Assembly (NCBI RefSeq): GCF_900290115.1
Contig: NZ_LT985748.1
Location: 315,120 to 379,119 of the forward strand
DNA: 64,000 nucleotides
DNA from: Alistipes sp. Marseille-P5061
GTDB lineage: Bacteria; Bacteroidota; Bacteroidia; Bacteroidales; Rikenellaceae
Direction of reading: 5' to 3'
Both the position numbers and the translations under genes were made by a program. Every line of letters starts with the position of its first letter. Within the stretch, counting starts at the first letter, position 1. Under the pieces are notes generated by a model, which did no database searches, was not told the DNA's origin, and saw only the letters and a program-made list of their open reading frames with translations. Below, one piece after another: positions 16,542 to 24,979 of the stretch.

Positions 16542-17666
16542 ATGAAATTCACCGTATCAAGTTCGGCCCTGCTCTCGCTGCTCGCAACCACGGGCAAGGT
16601 CATCAGCAACAAGAATACGCTGCCGATTCTCGACTACTTCCTCATGGAGCTCAACGGCAACGAACTGAAAGTCACCACCTCGGACCTCGAAACCACGCTC
16701 ATCGGCTCCATCACGGTCGACAGCGTCGAGAGCGAGGGCACCATCGCCGCCCCGGGCAAACTGATGCTCGACTCGCTGAAGGAGTTCCCCGAGCTGCCGC
16801 TGACCATCGACGTGAACGACAAGAGCTGGGAAATCAAAATCAACTGGAAGAGCGGCTCCCTGTCGATTCCCGGCGCCAGCGCCGTGAGCTATCCCGCCGT
16901 TCCGACGCTCAGCGCCGAGAAGAAGGAGCTCGAGCTCGACGTCGACGTGCTGGTCAACGGCATCAACAAGACGATTTTCGCCACGGCCGACGACGAGCTG
17001 CGTCCCGTCATGAACGGCATCTTCATCAACTTCAGCCCCACGGCGCTCACCTTCGTCGGAACCGACGCCCACAAGCTGGTGAAGTATGAATCGGAGCGCG
17101 AGACCGACATCAACGCCTCGTTCATCCTGCCCAAGAAGCCGGCCAACCTGCTCAAGTCGGTGCTGCTCAAGGAGGAGGATGCCATCAAGGTGGCCTTCGA
17201 TTCGAAGAACGCCCTCTTCACGCTCAAGAACCACACGCTCGTCTGCCGGCTCATCGAGGGCAACTACCCGAACTACAACGCCGTCATCCCGGCCAACAAC
17301 CCCAACAAGGTGCTCGTCGACCGCATCGAACTGGTCAACGGCATCAAGCGCGTGGCCGTCTGCTCGAACCCGACGACCAACCTCATCCGCATGGACATCG
17401 AGGAGAACCGCATCAACCTCACGGCACAGGACATCGACTTCTCGGTGTCGGCCAACGAGACGATTTCGTGCAGCTACGACGGACAGCCCATCACCATCGG
17501 CTTCAAGTCGACCTTCCTGGTCGAGATTCTCTCCAACATCGAGACTCCGACGGTGGTCATCGAACTGGCCGACTCGACGCGCGCCGGCGTCTTCAAGCCC
17601 GTATACGACGAGAAGCAGAGCAACACGTCGCTCATGCTGCTCATGCCGATGATGATTAACGCATAG
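16542..17666 (+). CDS. dnaN: DNA polymerase III beta sliding clamp
   Basis: Ring-shaped processivity clamp for the replicative polymerase. 374 residues, three repeated clamp domains, typical for the family (about 366-375). Recognisable segments: MKFTVSSSALLSLL at the N-terminus, KNTLPILDYFL (about 24-34), FVGTDAHKLVKYE (about 168-180), EGNYPNYNAVIP (about 241-252), and a C-terminal LLMPMMI in place of the usual MPMR/L ending. No dnaA lies next to it, so this is not a classical dnaA-dnaN origin region. It heads a same-strand run with an exonuclease gene 11 bases downstream. Confidence 0.96.
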   Translation: MKFTVSSSALLSLLATTGKVISNKNTLPILDYFLMELNGNELKVTTSDLETTLIGSITVDSVESEGTIAAPGKLMLDSLKEFPELPLTIDVNDKSWEIKINWKSGSLSIPGASAVSYPAVPTLSAEKKELELDVDVLVNGINKTIFATADDELRPVMNGIFINFSPTALTFVGTDAHKLVKYESERETDINASFILPKKPANLLKSVLLKEEDAIKVAFDSKNALFTLKNHTLVCRLIEGNYPNYNAVIPANNPNKVLVDRIELVNGIKRVAVCSNPTTNLIRMDIEENRINLTAQDIDFSVSANETISCSYDGQPITIGFKSTFLVEILSNIETPTVVIELADSTRAGVFKPVYDEKQSNTSLMLLMPMMINA

Positions 17667-17677
17667 GGAGGGCGCCG

Positions 17678-18445
17678 ATGAAACTCAAGCTCAAACGGCC
17701 CATCGTCTTCTTCGACCTCGAAACCACGGGGGTCGACGCCTCGAAGGACCGCATCGTCGAGGTGTCGATGATTAAGATTATGCCCGACGGCGAGGAAATC
17801 TGCAAGACGCGCAAGCTCAACCCGGGGATGCACATCCCCGAGGAGGCGACGGCCATCCACGGCATCACGGACGAGGATGTGAAGGATTGCCCGACCTTTG
17901 CCCAGGTGGCCAAGTCGCTCGCGCAGTTCCTACAGGGGTGCGACTTCGGCGGCTTCAACTCCAACCGCTTCGACCTGCCGCTGCTCGTCGAGGAGTTCAT
18001 GCGTGCGGGCGTCGAGGTGGACTTCAAGCGCCGCCGCTTCATCGACGTGCAGAACATCTTCCACAAGAAGGAGCAGCGCACGCTGGTGGCCGCCTACAAG
18101 TTCTACTGCGACAAGGACCTTACAGACGCCCACTCGGCCGAAGCCGACACGCGGGCGACCTACGAGGTGCTGCAGGCGCAGCTGGACCGCTATCCCGACC
18201 TGGAGAACGACGTCGATGCTCTGGCCGAATACTCCTCGCGGGGTGAATCGGCCGACTATGCGGGCCGCATTCTCTACAACGAGAAGGGCGAGGAGGTCTT
18301 CGGGTTCGGCAAGTACAAGGGGCGTTCGGTGGCGGAGGTCTTCGCCCACGAACCGAGCTACTACGCCTGGATGATGAACGGCGACTTTCCGCTCTATACC
18401 AAGCGGGTCATCACCGAAATCCGCTGCCGCGAAAAAACGAAATGA
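17678..18445 (+). CDS. DnaQ/ExoX-like 3'-5' exonuclease
   Basis: DEDDh exonuclease of 255 residues. Exo I motif FFDLETTGVD (about 11-20; Asp13, Glu15), exo II region FGGFNSNRFDLP (about 89-100), and exo III HSAEADTRAT near 151-160 carry the metal-binding acids. The C-terminal part (KGEEVFGFGKYKGRSVAEV...YYAWMM) matches the ExoX-like C-terminal domain. It may proofread or repair DNA; its place 11 bases after dnaN suggests a replication-linked job. Its stop overlaps the next gene's start (ATGA). Confidence 0.9.
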   Translation: MKLKLKRPIVFFDLETTGVDASKDRIVEVSMIKIMPDGEEICKTRKLNPGMHIPEEATAIHGITDEDVKDCPTFAQVAKSLAQFLQGCDFGGFNSNRFDLPLLVEEFMRAGVEVDFKRRRFIDVQNIFHKKEQRTLVAAYKFYCDKDLTDAHSAEADTRATYEVLQAQLDRYPDLENDVDALAEYSSRGESADYAGRILYNEKGEEVFGFGKYKGRSVAEVFAHEPSYYAWMMNGDFPLYTKRVITEIRCREKTK

Positions 18446-20274
18446 ACAGGAAGATGAAGCGACTTTGTGCGACCCTGCTGCTGTTAGGCACCCTCTGCTG
18501 CGCCCACGCGGCCGAGAAATCGCCGACAATCGTCTATATCAACGGCTCGAAGTACTACATCCACACCGTGCAGGCGGGCGAGACGCTCTACTCGCTCGCC
18601 CGTGAATACGGAGTGGGGGAGCAGGTGATTGTCGAGAACAACCCCTCGGTTGCCCAGGGGCTGAAGGCCGACGCGCGGCTCAAGATACCGTTCATGGCCG
18701 AGGCCCCGGAGGCCAAACCCTCGGAGCGCAAGCTGAAGAAGACCTTCGACATGCACTACGTCCGCAAGGGCGAGACGCTCTACGCCATCTCGCGCCGCTA
18801 CGCCATCTCCATCCAGACCATCCTCGAGGACAACCCCAACCTTGACCCCACCCATCTGCGCCCCGACGAGCGGATTCTGATTCGCCGCAAGGAGAGCGGC
18901 AAGGGGAGTGAAGCACAACGGCAGGCCGAGTGGGAAGCCTACCGCACGGCGCTGAACAGCGTCGCCGAAAAGGGCTATGCCTACCACATCGTGCGCCCGG
19001 GCGAAACCTTCTACTCGCTCTCGCGCCGCTTCGGCACGACCGAAGAGGAGCTCTCGCGGCTCAACAACGGACTGCAGCCCGCCGACCTGAAGGCCGGAGC
19101 GATGCTCAAGATTCCGAGCGACGAGCCGGCAGCCCCGGCCCCGGCCGTCGATTCGCTGAGCGTTGCGCACCCCGACTCGGCCGCCGCACGGCAGCTTCCC
19201 GAGGTCACGTTCCGCGCCCTGCGCCGCTCCGAGCCGCTCGATGTCGCCCTGATGCTCCCCATCTCGGTCAAGGGTCGCGCCAACAGCAACTACCTCGAAT
19301 TCTACCAGGGCTTCCTGCTGGGGCTCGAGCAGGTGAAGCAGCGTTACGGATACTCGGTCGAGCTCACCTTCTATAATACGGGCCGCGACTCGGCCGCCAT
19401 CGACCGCATCGTCTCCTCGCCCGACTTCGCCCGCAACCGGCTCATCGTGGGCCCGGTCTACGAGGATGAGCTCTATCCCGTGGTCCGCTACGCCGAGGAG
19501 CACGACGTCCCGGTGGTCACGCCGCTGGCCAACATCGAGGCGCTCCACAGCGACGCCCTCTTCCAGATGGCGGCCGACCCGGCGCTCAAGTACAACAAGG
19601 TGGCCGAACTGCTCAACGGCAACCGCCGCGTGACGCTCATTTACGCGGGCAGCACCGACAAGGAGTTCGAGCAGGAGGTGCTCGCGCTGCTGGGCGACCG
19701 ACCCTTCACGCGCTACAACTACCGCTACGAACACCCCTCCGTCCGCGGGGCCAACAGCCCGAGCGACCTCACGCCGCTGCTGCAGAACAAGGAGGAGAAC
19801 GTCTTCGTCATCATGGCCGAGAACGAGGTCGACGTCGACCGCATCCTGGCGGCCATCGCCTCGGCCGATACGAGCATCACAAGCCGCGGCCTGACGGCGC
19901 CGTCGTTCGTCGTGCTGGGCAACGCCCGCTGGCACCGCTTCGGCAACATCGACCGCACGATGTTCTTCAAGGACCGTCTGGTCTTCGTCTCGACCTACCA
20001 CGCCAAGCGCGACGCCGAGGTCATCGCCTCGTTCGACAGCGACTACATCCGTGCCTTCGGGGCACTGCCGACGCTCTACTCCTACCGTGGGTACGACGCG
20101 GCGATGATTTTCTGCCCCGCCATGTACGGCGACATCGAAAACGACCTGGAGAATACCACCTACACGCCGCTGCAGACGACCTACCGCTTCCAGCGCGAGG
20201 AGGGGGGCAGCCACGTGAACCGCAACTGGACCCGGGTCAACTACAACAGCGACTATACCATCACCATCGAATAA
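18442..20274 (+). CDS. Exported protein with three LysM repeats and a periplasmic-binding-protein-like domain
   Basis: 610 residues with a signal peptide (cut near CAHAAE). Three LysM peptidoglycan-binding repeats lie at about 37-82, 103-149 and 176-225, each with the GETLYS/GETFYS core. From about residue 265 to the end, the sequence (VALMLPISVKGRANSNYLEFYQGFLLGLEQ...) resembles a type I periplasmic-binding/LivJ-like fold, as seen in LpoA-like proteins. It probably anchors to peptidoglycan and binds a ligand or partner; a cell-wall-synthesis role is inference. Translation is coupled to the exonuclease gene by a 4-base overlap, and rex starts 4 bases after its stop. Confidence 0.85.
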   Translation: MNRKMKRLCATLLLLGTLCCAHAAEKSPTIVYINGSKYYIHTVQAGETLYSLAREYGVGEQVIVENNPSVAQGLKADARLKIPFMAEAPEAKPSERKLKKTFDMHYVRKGETLYAISRRYAISIQTILEDNPNLDPTHLRPDERILIRRKESGKGSEAQRQAEWEAYRTALNSVAEKGYAYHIVRPGETFYSLSRRFGTTEEELSRLNNGLQPADLKAGAMLKIPSDEPAAPAPAVDSLSVAHPDSAAARQLPEVTFRALRRSEPLDVALMLPISVKGRANSNYLEFYQGFLLGLEQVKQRYGYSVELTFYNTGRDSAAIDRIVSSPDFARNRLIVGPVYEDELYPVVRYAEEHDVPVVTPLANIEALHSDALFQMAADPALKYNKVAELLNGNRRVTLIYAGSTDKEFEQEVLALLGDRPFTRYNYRYEHPSVRGANSPSDLTPLLQNKEENVFVIMAENEVDVDRILAAIASADTSITSRGLTAPSFVVLGNARWHRFGNIDRTMFFKDRLVFVSTYHAKRDAEVIASFDSDYIRAFGALPTLYSYRGYDAAMIFCPAMYGDIENDLENTTYTPLQTTYRFQREEGGSHVNRNWTRVNYNSDYTITIE

Positions 20275-20278
20275 CGCC

Positions 20279-20932
20279 ATGGCCTCACTGACGAACGGCA
20301 TTCCCGAAAAGACCATCGAGCGGTTGAGCGAATACCGCCGCACGCTGCTCTCGTGCCACAAGCAGGGCATCACGCACATCTTCTCCCACGTGCTTGCGGG
20401 CATCCACGGCATCACGGCCGTGCAGGTGCGCCGCGATTTGATGCTCATCGGCTTCTCGAGCGACACGAAGAAGGGCTACGACGTGCAGGTGCTCATCGAA
20501 TACATCGGCAAGATTCTCGACAGCCCGTCGCCGATGAACATCGCCGTGCTGGGTATGGGCCATCTGGGCCAGGCCATCACCAAGTACTTCAACGGCAAGG
20601 GGCTCAATCTGAAAATCACGGCCGCCTTCGACGTCGACCCCGAGAAGGTGGGCAAGACCATCGACGGCATTCCCTGCTACCACATGGATTCGTTCGAGGA
20701 GATTGCCGAGGAGCGCGACATCAGCATCGTGATTGTCTCCTCGCCGACGAAGGTGGCCCCGCAGCTCGTCCTGCCCATCATCAATGCGGGCATCCGCGGC
20801 GTGCTGAACTTCACCTCCACGCCGCTCAACTTCCCGCAGGGCATCATCGTCGAGAACTACGACATCACCACACTGCTCGAAAAGGTCGCCTACTTCGTCA
20901 AGGAGTCCGAGGAGAACAGCAACAACAGCTGA
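20279..20932 (+). CDS. rex: Redox-sensing transcriptional repressor Rex
   Basis: NAD+/NADH-responsive repressor of fermentation and respiration genes, 217 residues. An N-terminal winged helix (IPEKTIERLSEYRRTL; VQVRRDLMLIG, about 47-60) is followed by a Rossmann domain with GMGHLGQA (about 97-104) and FDVDPEKVGKTI (about 120-131). No domain is missing. It follows the LysM gene by 4 bases and precedes the FAD synthase gene by 8, so it sits inside a multi-gene transcript. I did not find a clear Rex operator next to it. Confidence 0.94.
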   Translation: MASLTNGIPEKTIERLSEYRRTLLSCHKQGITHIFSHVLAGIHGITAVQVRRDLMLIGFSSDTKKGYDVQVLIEYIGKILDSPSPMNIAVLGMGHLGQAITKYFNGKGLNLKITAAFDVDPEKVGKTIDGIPCYHMDSFEEIAEERDISIVIVSSPTKVAPQLVLPIINAGIRGVLNFTSTPLNFPQGIIVENYDITTLLEKVAYFVKESEENSNNS

Positions 20933-20940
20933 ACGGCACG

Positions 20941-21519
20941 ATGAGGGTATTCTACGGTTTCGATGCACTGCCGCGATTCCGCGAGCCGGCCGTGACGGTG
21001 GGTTCGTTCGACGGTGTTCATCTGGGTCATCAGGCGCTGCTTGCACGGCTGTGCGAGGAGGCCCGCGCCACGGGCGGCGAGAGCATCGTGCTGACGTTCG
21101 ACCCCCATCCGCGCATCACGCTGGGGCGCACCAACGGGTTCCGCCAGCTGACGACGCTCGACGAAAAGCTCGCGCTGCTCGAGAGTCTGGGCATTGACGA
21201 CGTGATTGTCATCCCCTTCGACCGCGCCTTCAGCGCCCTCTCGGGCCGGGAGTTCATCGAGCGCTACCTCAAGGGGCGCATCGGCACGCGGACGCTCGTC
21301 GTCGGCTACAACCACCGCTTCGGCCACGACCGCTACGACTGCCGTACGGCAGCGGACTGCGGACTGAGGATTGTCCAGGTGGACGAGCGCGAAGTGGAGG
21401 GACACCACGTCAGCTCGACGGTCATCCGGCGGCTGCTCGACGCGGGCGATACGGCCGAGGCGGAGCGGCTGCTCGGACATCCGGTACAGGTTACGCCGCG
21501 CCCCGCACAAAAGCCGTAG
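20941..21519 (+). CDS. ribF: FAD synthase, RibF N-terminal domain only
   Basis: FMN adenylyltransferase of 192 residues. Nucleotidyltransferase motifs are intact: GSFDGVHLGH (21-30), LTFDPHP (51-57), GYNHRFG (122-128) and SSTVIRRLL (158-166). Standard bacterial RibF is about 310 residues with a C-terminal riboflavin kinase domain; that domain is absent and no remnant follows the stop. So this protein would make FAD from FMN but not FMN from riboflavin, and a kinase must come from another gene. It is 8 bases after rex. Confidence 0.85.
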   Translation: MRVFYGFDALPRFREPAVTVGSFDGVHLGHQALLARLCEEARATGGESIVLTFDPHPRITLGRTNGFRQLTTLDEKLALLESLGIDDVIVIPFDRAFSALSGREFIERYLKGRIGTRTLVVGYNHRFGHDRYDCRTAADCGLRIVQVDEREVEGHHVSSTVIRRLLDAGDTAEAERLLGHPVQVTPRPAQKP

Positions 21520-21576
21520 GCATAGAGCCGGCGGGCGATACATTCCTACGCAAGACGAACAACACACGATAAATCA

Positions 21577-21990
21577 ATGCTTTCACACGATTGTCAAATC
21601 CGGGTCTGGTACAAGCATACCGACCAGATGGCCATCTGCCACCATTCGAACTACATCTGCTACTACGAGGCGGCACGCAGCGAACTGATGCGGGCGCTGG
21701 GCATGTCCTTTGCCGAGGTGGAGCGGCGCGGCATCATGATGCCGATTCTCGAGGTGCAGTCGAAGTACCGCAAGCCGGCCTACTACGACGAGCTGCTCAC
21801 CGTGCGGATTATTCTCCGCGAGCTCCCCTCGACGCGCGTCAACTTCTTCTACGAAATCTACAACGAGCGGGGCGAACTCATCAACACGGGCATGACGCAG
21901 TTGGGCTTCATCCACAGCGACACGCGCCGTCCGTGCCGCTGTCCGGAGTGGTACCTCGACCTGCTGCGCAGCCGCTGGGTCGAAGAGTAA
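21577..21990 (+). CDS. YbgC-like acyl-CoA thioesterase (4HBT hotdog fold)
   Basis: 137-residue single hotdog-fold thioesterase. The N-terminal segment RVWYKHTDQMAICHHSNYICYYEAARSE (from about 9) matches the YbgC pattern with an active-site Asp and a downstream HxNY, and ELMRALGMSF follows. It likely hydrolyses short-chain acyl-CoA; in enterics YbgC is tied to the Tol-Pal envelope system, which is not present here. It lies 57 bases after the FAD synthase gene and is the last gene before a strong terminator. Confidence 0.88.
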   Translation: MLSHDCQIRVWYKHTDQMAICHHSNYICYYEAARSELMRALGMSFAEVERRGIMMPILEVQSKYRKPAYYDELLTVRIILRELPSTRVNFFYEIYNERGELINTGMTQLGFIHSDTRRPCRCPEWYLDLLRSRWVEE

Positions 21991-22020
21991 CCCGGGAGGG
22001 CAGCCGGCCGTAACCGCACA

Positions 22021-22056
22021 AAAAAAAGAGACGTTCACCCGCAGGTGAACGTCTCC
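22021..22056 (-). terminator. Strong Rho-independent terminator of htpG
   Basis: A perfect 12-bp stem (GAGACGTTCACC at 22028-22039, GGTGAACGTCTC at 22044-22055) with a 4-base loop. On the minus strand it is followed by seven T. It can also stop the opposing thioesterase transcript. Confidence 0.92.
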
Positions 22057-22079
22057 TTTACATATGTCCCGACCGGGAA

Positions 22080-24140
22080 CTACTTCTCAATGAGCGAAAT
22101 CGAACGCTGGATGAAGTCCGTCAGGTTCTTGCCCTTCAGCATGCCGTTGGTCAGCAGCGCCAGGTCGATAATCTGCTTTACGAGCTTGTTGCCGGCACCG
22201 ATTTCGCGCAGCCGCTCGTCGCGCTCGTCACGCAGCGTGACGACCTTCTTCGAGAGCTCCTCGCGCATCGACTTCTCCTCGGCCGTGAGGTCGGCCTCCT
22301 TCTTCTCCTTGATGACCTCCTCGAAGCGCTTCTCCTCGGCAACGGCGGCGTCGATTTTCTTGGTCGTCGTCTTGAGCTTGTCGCCGTAGGCCTTCTCGAC
22401 ATCGGCCAGGATGTCGATGACAATCGGGTGGTTGGCATTCACGGCAATGGTGAACGAGTCGGGCATCTGGCCGTAGAACTGGCTCATGCCGCCGCCGCTC
22501 ACGCGGGCCATCTCCTTCATACGACGCATGAACTCGTTCTGGGTGATGACCACAGGCGCCTCGTCGGGCGACATCGCCTCGAAGGAGATGTTGTAGTGAA
22601 TTTTCTCGTCCTTGGGCATCTGGCTCTCGAAGACGGGACGCATCAGCTCCTGCTGCGCCTCGGTGAGCGACATCTTGAGGGCATCCTCCTTCTGAATCAG
22701 CTTCTCCACAACGTCGCTGTCCACACGCTCGAAGCGGCAGTCGGTGTGCTTCGACTCGTACCAGTTAATGTAGTGGCTGTCGAGCTGTCCGTCGAGCACC
22801 AGCACGTCGTAGCCCTTGCTCTTGGCCGACTCGAGGAAGGCGTGCTTCTCCTCGGGGTCATCCACATAGAGGAAGATGAGCGTCTTGTTCTTGTCGGTCT
22901 GGTTCTTCTTGACCAGGTCGGTATACTCCGTTGCGGTGAAGTACTTGCCGTCGACATTCTTCCAGAGCATGAACTCCTGCGCCTTCTCGGCGAACTTCTC
23001 GTCCGTGAGGATTCCATACTCGATGAAAATCTTCAGGTCGTCCCACTTCGACTCGTAGTCGGCACGCATCGTGGTGAAGAGCTCCTTCAGACGGTCGGCC
23101 ACCTTGCGGGTGATGTAGCTCGAAATCTTCTTCACGTTGGCATCGCTCTGCAGGTAGCTGCGCGATACGTTCAGCGGGATGTCGGGCGAGTCGATGACAC
23201 CGTGCAGCAGCGTCAGGTACTCGGGAACGATACCCTCGACCTGGTCCGTCACGTAGACCTGATTCGAGTAGAGCTGAATCTTGTTCTTCTGAATCTCGAA
23301 GTTGTTGCGAATCTTCGGGAAGTAGAGGATACCGGTCAGGTGGAACGGGTAGTCGATGTTCAGATGGATGTAGAAGAGCGGGTCTTCGCCCGTGGGGTAG
23401 AGCTCGTGGTAGAACTCCTTGTACTGCTCGGGCGTGATGTCCGAAGGCTTGCGCGTCCACAGCGGGTCGGTATCGTTGATGATGTTGTCCTTCTCCGTGT
23501 CGACGTACTTGCCGTCCTTCCACTCCTTGACCTTGCCAAAGGCAATGGGCACGGGCAGGAAGCGGCAATACTTGCGCAGCAACTCCTCGACCTTCGAATC
23601 CTCGGCATACTCGAGCGTATCGTCGGCCAGATGGAGCACGATGGTCGTACCGCGGTCACGCTGCTCGTCGGTCTCCTCCATCTCGAACTCGGGCGAGCCC
23701 TCGCAGCTCCAGTGCACGGTCTTGGCACCCTCGCGGTAGGAGCGGGTGAAGATTTCGACCTTGTCGGCCACCATGAACGACGAGTAGAAGCCCAGTCCGA
23801 AGTGACCGATAATCGCCTGATTCTTGTACTTCTCCATGAACTCCTCGGCGCCCGAGAAGGCAATCTGGTTGATGTAGCGCTCGACCTCGTCGGCCGTCAT
23901 GCCCACGCCGCGGTCGGTTACCGTGAGGGTCTTGGCCGCCTTGTCGGCCGCCACGCGAATCGTCAAATCGCCCAATTCACCCTTCACCTCGCCAATCGAC
24001 GAGAGGGTCTTGAGCTTCTGCGTGGCATCCACCGCATTGGAAATCAGCTCGCGCAGGAAGATTTCATGGTCCGAATAGAGGAACTTCTTGATTACGGGGA
24101 ATATGTTTTCCGTCGTAACTCCGATTTTTCCGTTTTTCAT
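22080..24140 (-). CDS. htpG: Molecular chaperone HtpG (Hsp90)
   Basis: ATP-dependent cytoplasmic chaperone of 686 residues. The GHKL ATP-binding domain is complete: ELISNAVDATQK (about 31-42), TDRGVGMTADEV (about 77-88), GHFGLGFYSSFMVAD (about 117-131) and GTTIVLHL. Middle and dimerisation domains follow with the usual length; the C-terminus contains a Lys/Glu-rich helix region near 610-650. The monocistronic gene has its own terminator and faces a nitroreductase gene transcribed from the other strand. Confidence 0.97.
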   Translation of the reverse strand: MKNGKIGVTTENIFPVIKKFLYSDHEIFLRELISNAVDATQKLKTLSSIGEVKGELGDLTIRVAADKAAKTLTVTDRGVGMTADEVERYINQIAFSGAEEFMEKYKNQAIIGHFGLGFYSSFMVADKVEIFTRSYREGAKTVHWSCEGSPEFEMEETDEQRDRGTTIVLHLADDTLEYAEDSKVEELLRKYCRFLPVPIAFGKVKEWKDGKYVDTEKDNIINDTDPLWTRKPSDITPEQYKEFYHELYPTGEDPLFYIHLNIDYPFHLTGILYFPKIRNNFEIQKNKIQLYSNQVYVTDQVEGIVPEYLTLLHGVIDSPDIPLNVSRSYLQSDANVKKISSYITRKVADRLKELFTTMRADYESKWDDLKIFIEYGILTDEKFAEKAQEFMLWKNVDGKYFTATEYTDLVKKNQTDKNKTLIFLYVDDPEEKHAFLESAKSKGYDVLVLDGQLDSHYINWYESKHTDCRFERVDSDVVEKLIQKEDALKMSLTEAQQELMRPVFESQMPKDEKIHYNISFEAMSPDEAPVVITQNEFMRRMKEMARVSGGGMSQFYGQMPDSFTIAVNANHPIVIDILADVEKAYGDKLKTTTKKIDAAVAEEKRFEEVIKEKKEADLTAEEKSMREELSKKVVTLRDERDERLREIGAGNKLVKQIIDLALLTNGMLKGKNLTDFIQRSISLIEK

Positions 24141-24252
24141 AGCTTTATCGTTGAATTATATTTTTTTCGTCGACCCGACATGCTTCAAACTGTATGCCAG
24201 CAGCCTTTCCATGACAGAATGTCAGCCGCGACTGCCAAAAGCGCACAGCATA

Positions 24253-24283
24253 TTGACCGGATGCGAACAAACGAGTATCTTTG
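24253..24283 (+). promoter_or_regulatory. Promoter of the nitroreductase gene
   Basis: TTG at 24253-24255 and TATCTTTG at 24276-24283, exactly 20 bases apart. The in-frame ATG at 24285 would fall before or at the start of transcription, so the ATG at 24312 is preferred. Confidence 0.7.
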
Positions 24284-24311
24284 CATGACAACCCAATCAA
24301 ACGATACGACC

Positions 24312-24839
24312 ATGGATTTTCTGCAAATTGCCAAACGGCGGTACGCATGCCGCCAATATCAGGACCGGAAGGTCGAACCCGAGAAGCTCGAGGCGATTCT
24401 CGAGGCGGGCCGCGTCGCCCCTACGGGAGCCAACCGGCAGCCGCAGCGGCTCATCGTCGTCGAATCGGCCGAGGGCATGGAGCACCTGGCGCGCTGCACG
24501 CGCGACTTCAAGGCCCCCTGCGCCATCATCGTCTGCGCCGACACCGACGAGGTGTGGTGCCGCAAATACGACGGCAAGAAAATCGGCGACATCGACGCCT
24601 CCATCGTCACCGACCACATGATGCTCATGGCGGCGAGCCTCGGCCTCGACACGCTTTGGGTCTGCATGTTCAAGCCCGACGCCGTGCGCGAGGAGTTTGC
24701 GCTGCCGCCCCACGTCGAGCCGGTCAACATCCTCTTCATCGGCTACGGAGCCGGCGAGCCGGCCTCTCCTGAACGGCACGACCAGACGCGCAAGCCGCTC
24801 TGCGAAACGGTCTTCCACGAGACCTACGGCGCGAAATAA
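24312..24839 (+). CDS. Nitroreductase family flavoprotein
   Basis: 175-residue FMN-dependent oxidoreductase. The N-terminal AKRRYACRQYQDRKV (about 7-21) and APTGANRQPQRLIVV (about 36-50) are the FMN-binding segments of the family; DHMMLMAASLGLDTLWVC (about 101-118) and a late GYG segment complete the fold. The substrate is unknown: members reduce quinones, nitro-compounds or flavins. The start is supported by a -33/-7 promoter. It is monocistronic with a terminator 28 bases downstream. Confidence 0.9.
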   Translation: MDFLQIAKRRYACRQYQDRKVEPEKLEAILEAGRVAPTGANRQPQRLIVVESAEGMEHLARCTRDFKAPCAIIVCADTDEVWCRKYDGKKIGDIDASIVTDHMMLMAASLGLDTLWVCMFKPDAVREEFALPPHVEPVNILFIGYGAGEPASPERHDQTRKPLCETVFHETYGAK

Positions 24840-24867
24840 GCCGCACGCCGCAGCATCAGAACGCAAC

Positions 24868-24900
24868 AAACCCCGCCTTCTTTCCAGAAAGGCGGGGTTT
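24868..24900. terminator. Terminator between convergent genes
   Basis: AAACCCCGCCTT (24868-24879) pairs perfectly with AAGGCGGGGTTT (24889-24900). It ends the nitroreductase transcript and may serve the epimerase gene from the other side. Confidence 0.8.
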
Positions 24901-24979
24901 GCGTTTGATTGCCGGGGTCCGACCCGATGCAGGCCGTTACTCCTGCCGGGCGGTCAATTACCATACGGGCTCACACCGA

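Noticed and set aside
16400..16560. Chromosomal origin next to dnaN
   Set aside because: There is no dnaA gene and no cluster of DnaA-box-like words in the short spacer; dnaN is away from oriC in many Bacteroidetes.
24285..24311. Upstream ATG for the nitroreductase
   Set aside because: It falls at or before the predicted transcription start given by the -33/-7 pair.
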